This document shows, in pieces, positions 13,652-15,280 of a stretch of 15,280 nucleotides of DNA (the stretch's first letter is position 1; the number at the start of each line of letters is the position of its first letter). Under the pieces are notes generated by a model that saw nothing but the letters and a program-made list of their open reading frames with translations, was not told the origin of the DNA and did no database searches. Location: positions 1-15,280 of the forward strand of contig DAOWEV010000074.1 in NCBI GenBank assembly GCA_030638325.1. The letters are read 5' to 3'. The stretch is from Bacteroidales bacterium. GTDB lineage: Bacteria; Bacteroidota; Bacteroidia; Bacteroidales; JAGOPY01. The translations under genes were made by a program, and so were the position numbers.

Positions 13652-15058
13652 TTAGTTCGACACTTGTTTTGAAATAACATAGATCCCATTCAGGACAGCT
13701 TCTGCGTTTTCGGAAGGCATCGCAACGGGATACCTGAAAATCCGGCCTTTCTCATCAATCAGGATGAACACCGGAAAGGTTTTTGCATCATAGTGATCCA
13801 GTAATTCGTAATCGTTGTCGAAATAAAGAAAAGTCCAGGGGTAATCACGCTGTTGAAGCATGGTCTCAAAAATAGCTTTATTTCGGTCGGCAGAAATAGA
13901 GACAAACTGTATGCGATCTCCAAATTGCTGATATAGGGCATTCATTATGTCTAATTCATAAAGACAGGCAGGATTATCAGATATATAGAAACAAAGATAA
14001 ACATAGCTACCTGCTAAGTCTGAAAGGGAATGAAGCACGCCATTATTGTCTTTTAGAGTAAAACCGGGCGCCGGCGTCTTATGCCTGAGGTTTGTGAACC
14101 TTGCTTCGAGGTTTCGTGCAATCTGCCGGTGTATGGGAATCGGACTTTCCTGTTCTACCTGGCGTATCAGATCCAATATATGTTTCCGGGGAAAGCCCGA
14201 CATATAATAAAATTCCTTTAAGGAGTTAAGTAAAAGAAATTCCCTGATGTTCCTGTTACTGAGTTCAGGATCAAGGGCAAGGGTATCTAAAAATGCTTCT
14301 ATCGGAAGCTTCTGGTCAAACATATCCATCAAACCTGAAAAACTGATAAAATCATTATTAACAAGCAGGTATTTTTCAAAAAACTGATTAAAAAAGTAGA
14401 TATATTCAACATTATCGTACAGTAGTGGCCGGTCGGTGAGATAATCAACAGCCAGGCTTGTCCGGCTTTTTTTTCCGGAGAAAAGCTCAATGGAAGCCAT
14501 CATATATTTCAGGTAATCCCTGAAGTAACCGTTGTGCTGATCCTTGAATTCTACCTCCAAAGATTTATGCAGGGAGTCGACAAGGGATTTCCTTCCCCAT
14601 TTATATATGGCATTGAAGTTATTCAGTATGAAATCATTGTAAATCACATTCAATTTTTGAATGTCTTTGTTAAGATTATATTGATCGTCATTCAGAATTT
14701 CAATATTGAGGAGTCCCTGCTCGTAATAAAGGTCTGACCCGGTGGATGGATCATAATCGATATTAACTTCATAGGTGGCTCCCGGCTGCAGAAATACCTC
14801 TCCCTTAATAAACCTGATGGTCAGATAAGCCGGAATAGTCCTGTCAATATCAAAAGTCAGCAAAAAATCCCCATGCTCATCAATAGCAGAAACTGCCAGT
14901 GTTTTTTCCTGGTATGAAACCTGGTCAAGATAAGTTGTAAGCCTGATCTGATAGCCTTTTGCTCTTACCGCACTTCCACGAACCGTGGTCACTGCCGGAA
15001 ACACCTGTTGGAAAAATCCTGCAATCAGGAATATAAATATTATGGTTCTTTTTATCAT
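13652..15058 (-). CDS. Periplasmic TlpA/thioredoxin-like protein with degenerate active site
   Basis: 468-aa protein. Residues 1-21 (MIKRTIIFIFLIAGFFQQVFPA) form a signal peptide without a lipobox cysteine, so it is probably a soluble periplasmic protein. Residues ~22-115 are beta-rich, like the N-terminal domain of Bacteroidota TlpA/DUF4369-type proteins; ~115-325 is mostly helical with no recognised domain. From about 328 a TlpA/AhpC-like thioredoxin fold begins (TPAPGFTLKDNNGVLHSLSDLAGSYVYLCFY), with FVSISAD, PWTFLYFDND and the cis-proline loop KTFPVFILIDEKGRI. Where WCxxC is expected the sequence reads SDNPACLYEL: the first cysteine is replaced by Asn, leaving only Cys365. Dithiol-disulfide exchange is therefore unlikely; a structural, binding or monothiol role is possible. 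Upstream (15059-15280) I see AT-rich DNA and no clear promoter. Confidence 0.82.
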   Translation of the reverse strand: MIKRTIIFIFLIAGFFQQVFPAVTTVRGSAVRAKGYQIRLTTYLDQVSYQEKTLAVSAIDEHGDFLLTFDIDRTIPAYLTIRFIKGEVFLQPGATYEVNIDYDPSTGSDLYYEQGLLNIEILNDDQYNLNKDIQKLNVIYNDFILNNFNAIYKWGRKSLVDSLHKSLEVEFKDQHNGYFRDYLKYMMASIELFSGKKSRTSLAVDYLTDRPLLYDNVEYIYFFNQFFEKYLLVNNDFISFSGLMDMFDQKLPIEAFLDTLALDPELSNRNIREFLLLNSLKEFYYMSGFPRKHILDLIRQVEQESPIPIHRQIARNLEARFTNLRHKTPAPGFTLKDNNGVLHSLSDLAGSYVYLCFYISDNPACLYELDIMNALYQQFGDRIQFVSISADRNKAIFETMLQQRDYPWTFLYFDNDYELLDHYDAKTFPVFILIDEKGRIFRYPVAMPSENAEAVLNGIYVISKQVSN

Positions 15059-15280
15059 TTTATCAGCGTATTCTAAAGTCAGATGTAAAATTATAAAAAA
15101 TAAGTGTTTCAGAGAGTATCTTTAATTATAGGTAACTGTTTTAGTCTCTTAATTTTGATATTCGTGTTTTTTTTGGCAGAAATTCTAAATCCGAAACCCT
15201 AAGCACTAAACAAATTCAAGTGAATTAAACCCAAATGATATAAACTGTTTTAAGCAATTGAAAATTTGAATATTTGATAT
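15059..15280. other. AT-rich region with no recognised feature
   Basis: The stretch upstream of the TlpA-like gene is AT-rich, has stops in all frames at short intervals, and shows no palindrome, heptad repeat or convincing TAnnTTTG box on the minus strand. It presumably holds the promoter of the minus-strand gene and a spacer to the next gene outside the window. Confidence 0.5.

Overview
The window looks like chromosomal DNA from a member of the Bacteroidota, probably a Bacteroidales or Marinilabiliales-like lineage. The support is: a secreted protein ending in a type IX secretion (T9SS) sorting domain; an oversized SecA (1109 aa) with phylum-typical insertions; a peptide transporter carrying the GERFGFYTMMAILVLF signature I associate with Bacteroidota; and promoter-like TAnnTTTG -7 boxes with upstream TTG/TTTG elements. 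I see no rRNA, tRNA, CRISPR array, prophage or complete insertion sequence.

Layout. 1-213 (-): start of a DUF559 endonuclease-like gene running off the left edge, with a strong palindromic repeat just upstream. 516-2318 (+): POT-family peptide transporter behind a good promoter. 2319-2531: a heptanucleotide repeat and a strong terminator. 2532-3467 (+): TIGR01212/YhcC-family radical SAM protein. 3468-3850: a second heptad repeat, then REP-like hairpins around the decayed N-terminus of a RAYT (REP-associated Y1 transposase). 3926-6961 (+): large T9SS-secreted protein with two tandem 203-residue modules, ended by a textbook terminator. 8109-7017 (-): SPFH/band-7 membrane protein followed by a 49-aa Arc/ribbon-helix-helix protein, probably one operon. 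8239-8458: two near-identical hairpin-forming CATGG-rich repeats. 8536-9243 (+): YjjG-type pyrimidine nucleotidase, overlapping by 8 nt the end of the secA-pyrH pair on the other strand (13291-9236). 13292-13651: intergenic DNA with a 24-bp-stem hairpin built of heptads. 15058-13652 (-): periplasmic TlpA-like protein without a CXXC active site. 15059-15280: AT-rich, nothing recognised.

The protein-coding genes are mostly ordinary: peptide uptake, nucleotide metabolism, protein export and envelope functions. SecA feeds the Sec pathway that the T9SS substrate and the TlpA-like protein both need. pyrH and yjjG act on pyrimidine monophosphates in opposite directions.

The unusual content is between the genes. 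Almost every longer gap carries a structured repeat of a different family: a DUF559-linked palindrome, REP/RAYT hairpins, 7-nt-period word repeats, and CATGG hairpins. Three of these (2361-2409, 3469-3524, 13566-13623) share a 7-nt period despite unrelated sequence, and the CATGG copies show a looser 7-8 nt spacing. This resembles the heptanucleotide STRR repeats of cyanobacteria and is the best candidate here for something under-described.
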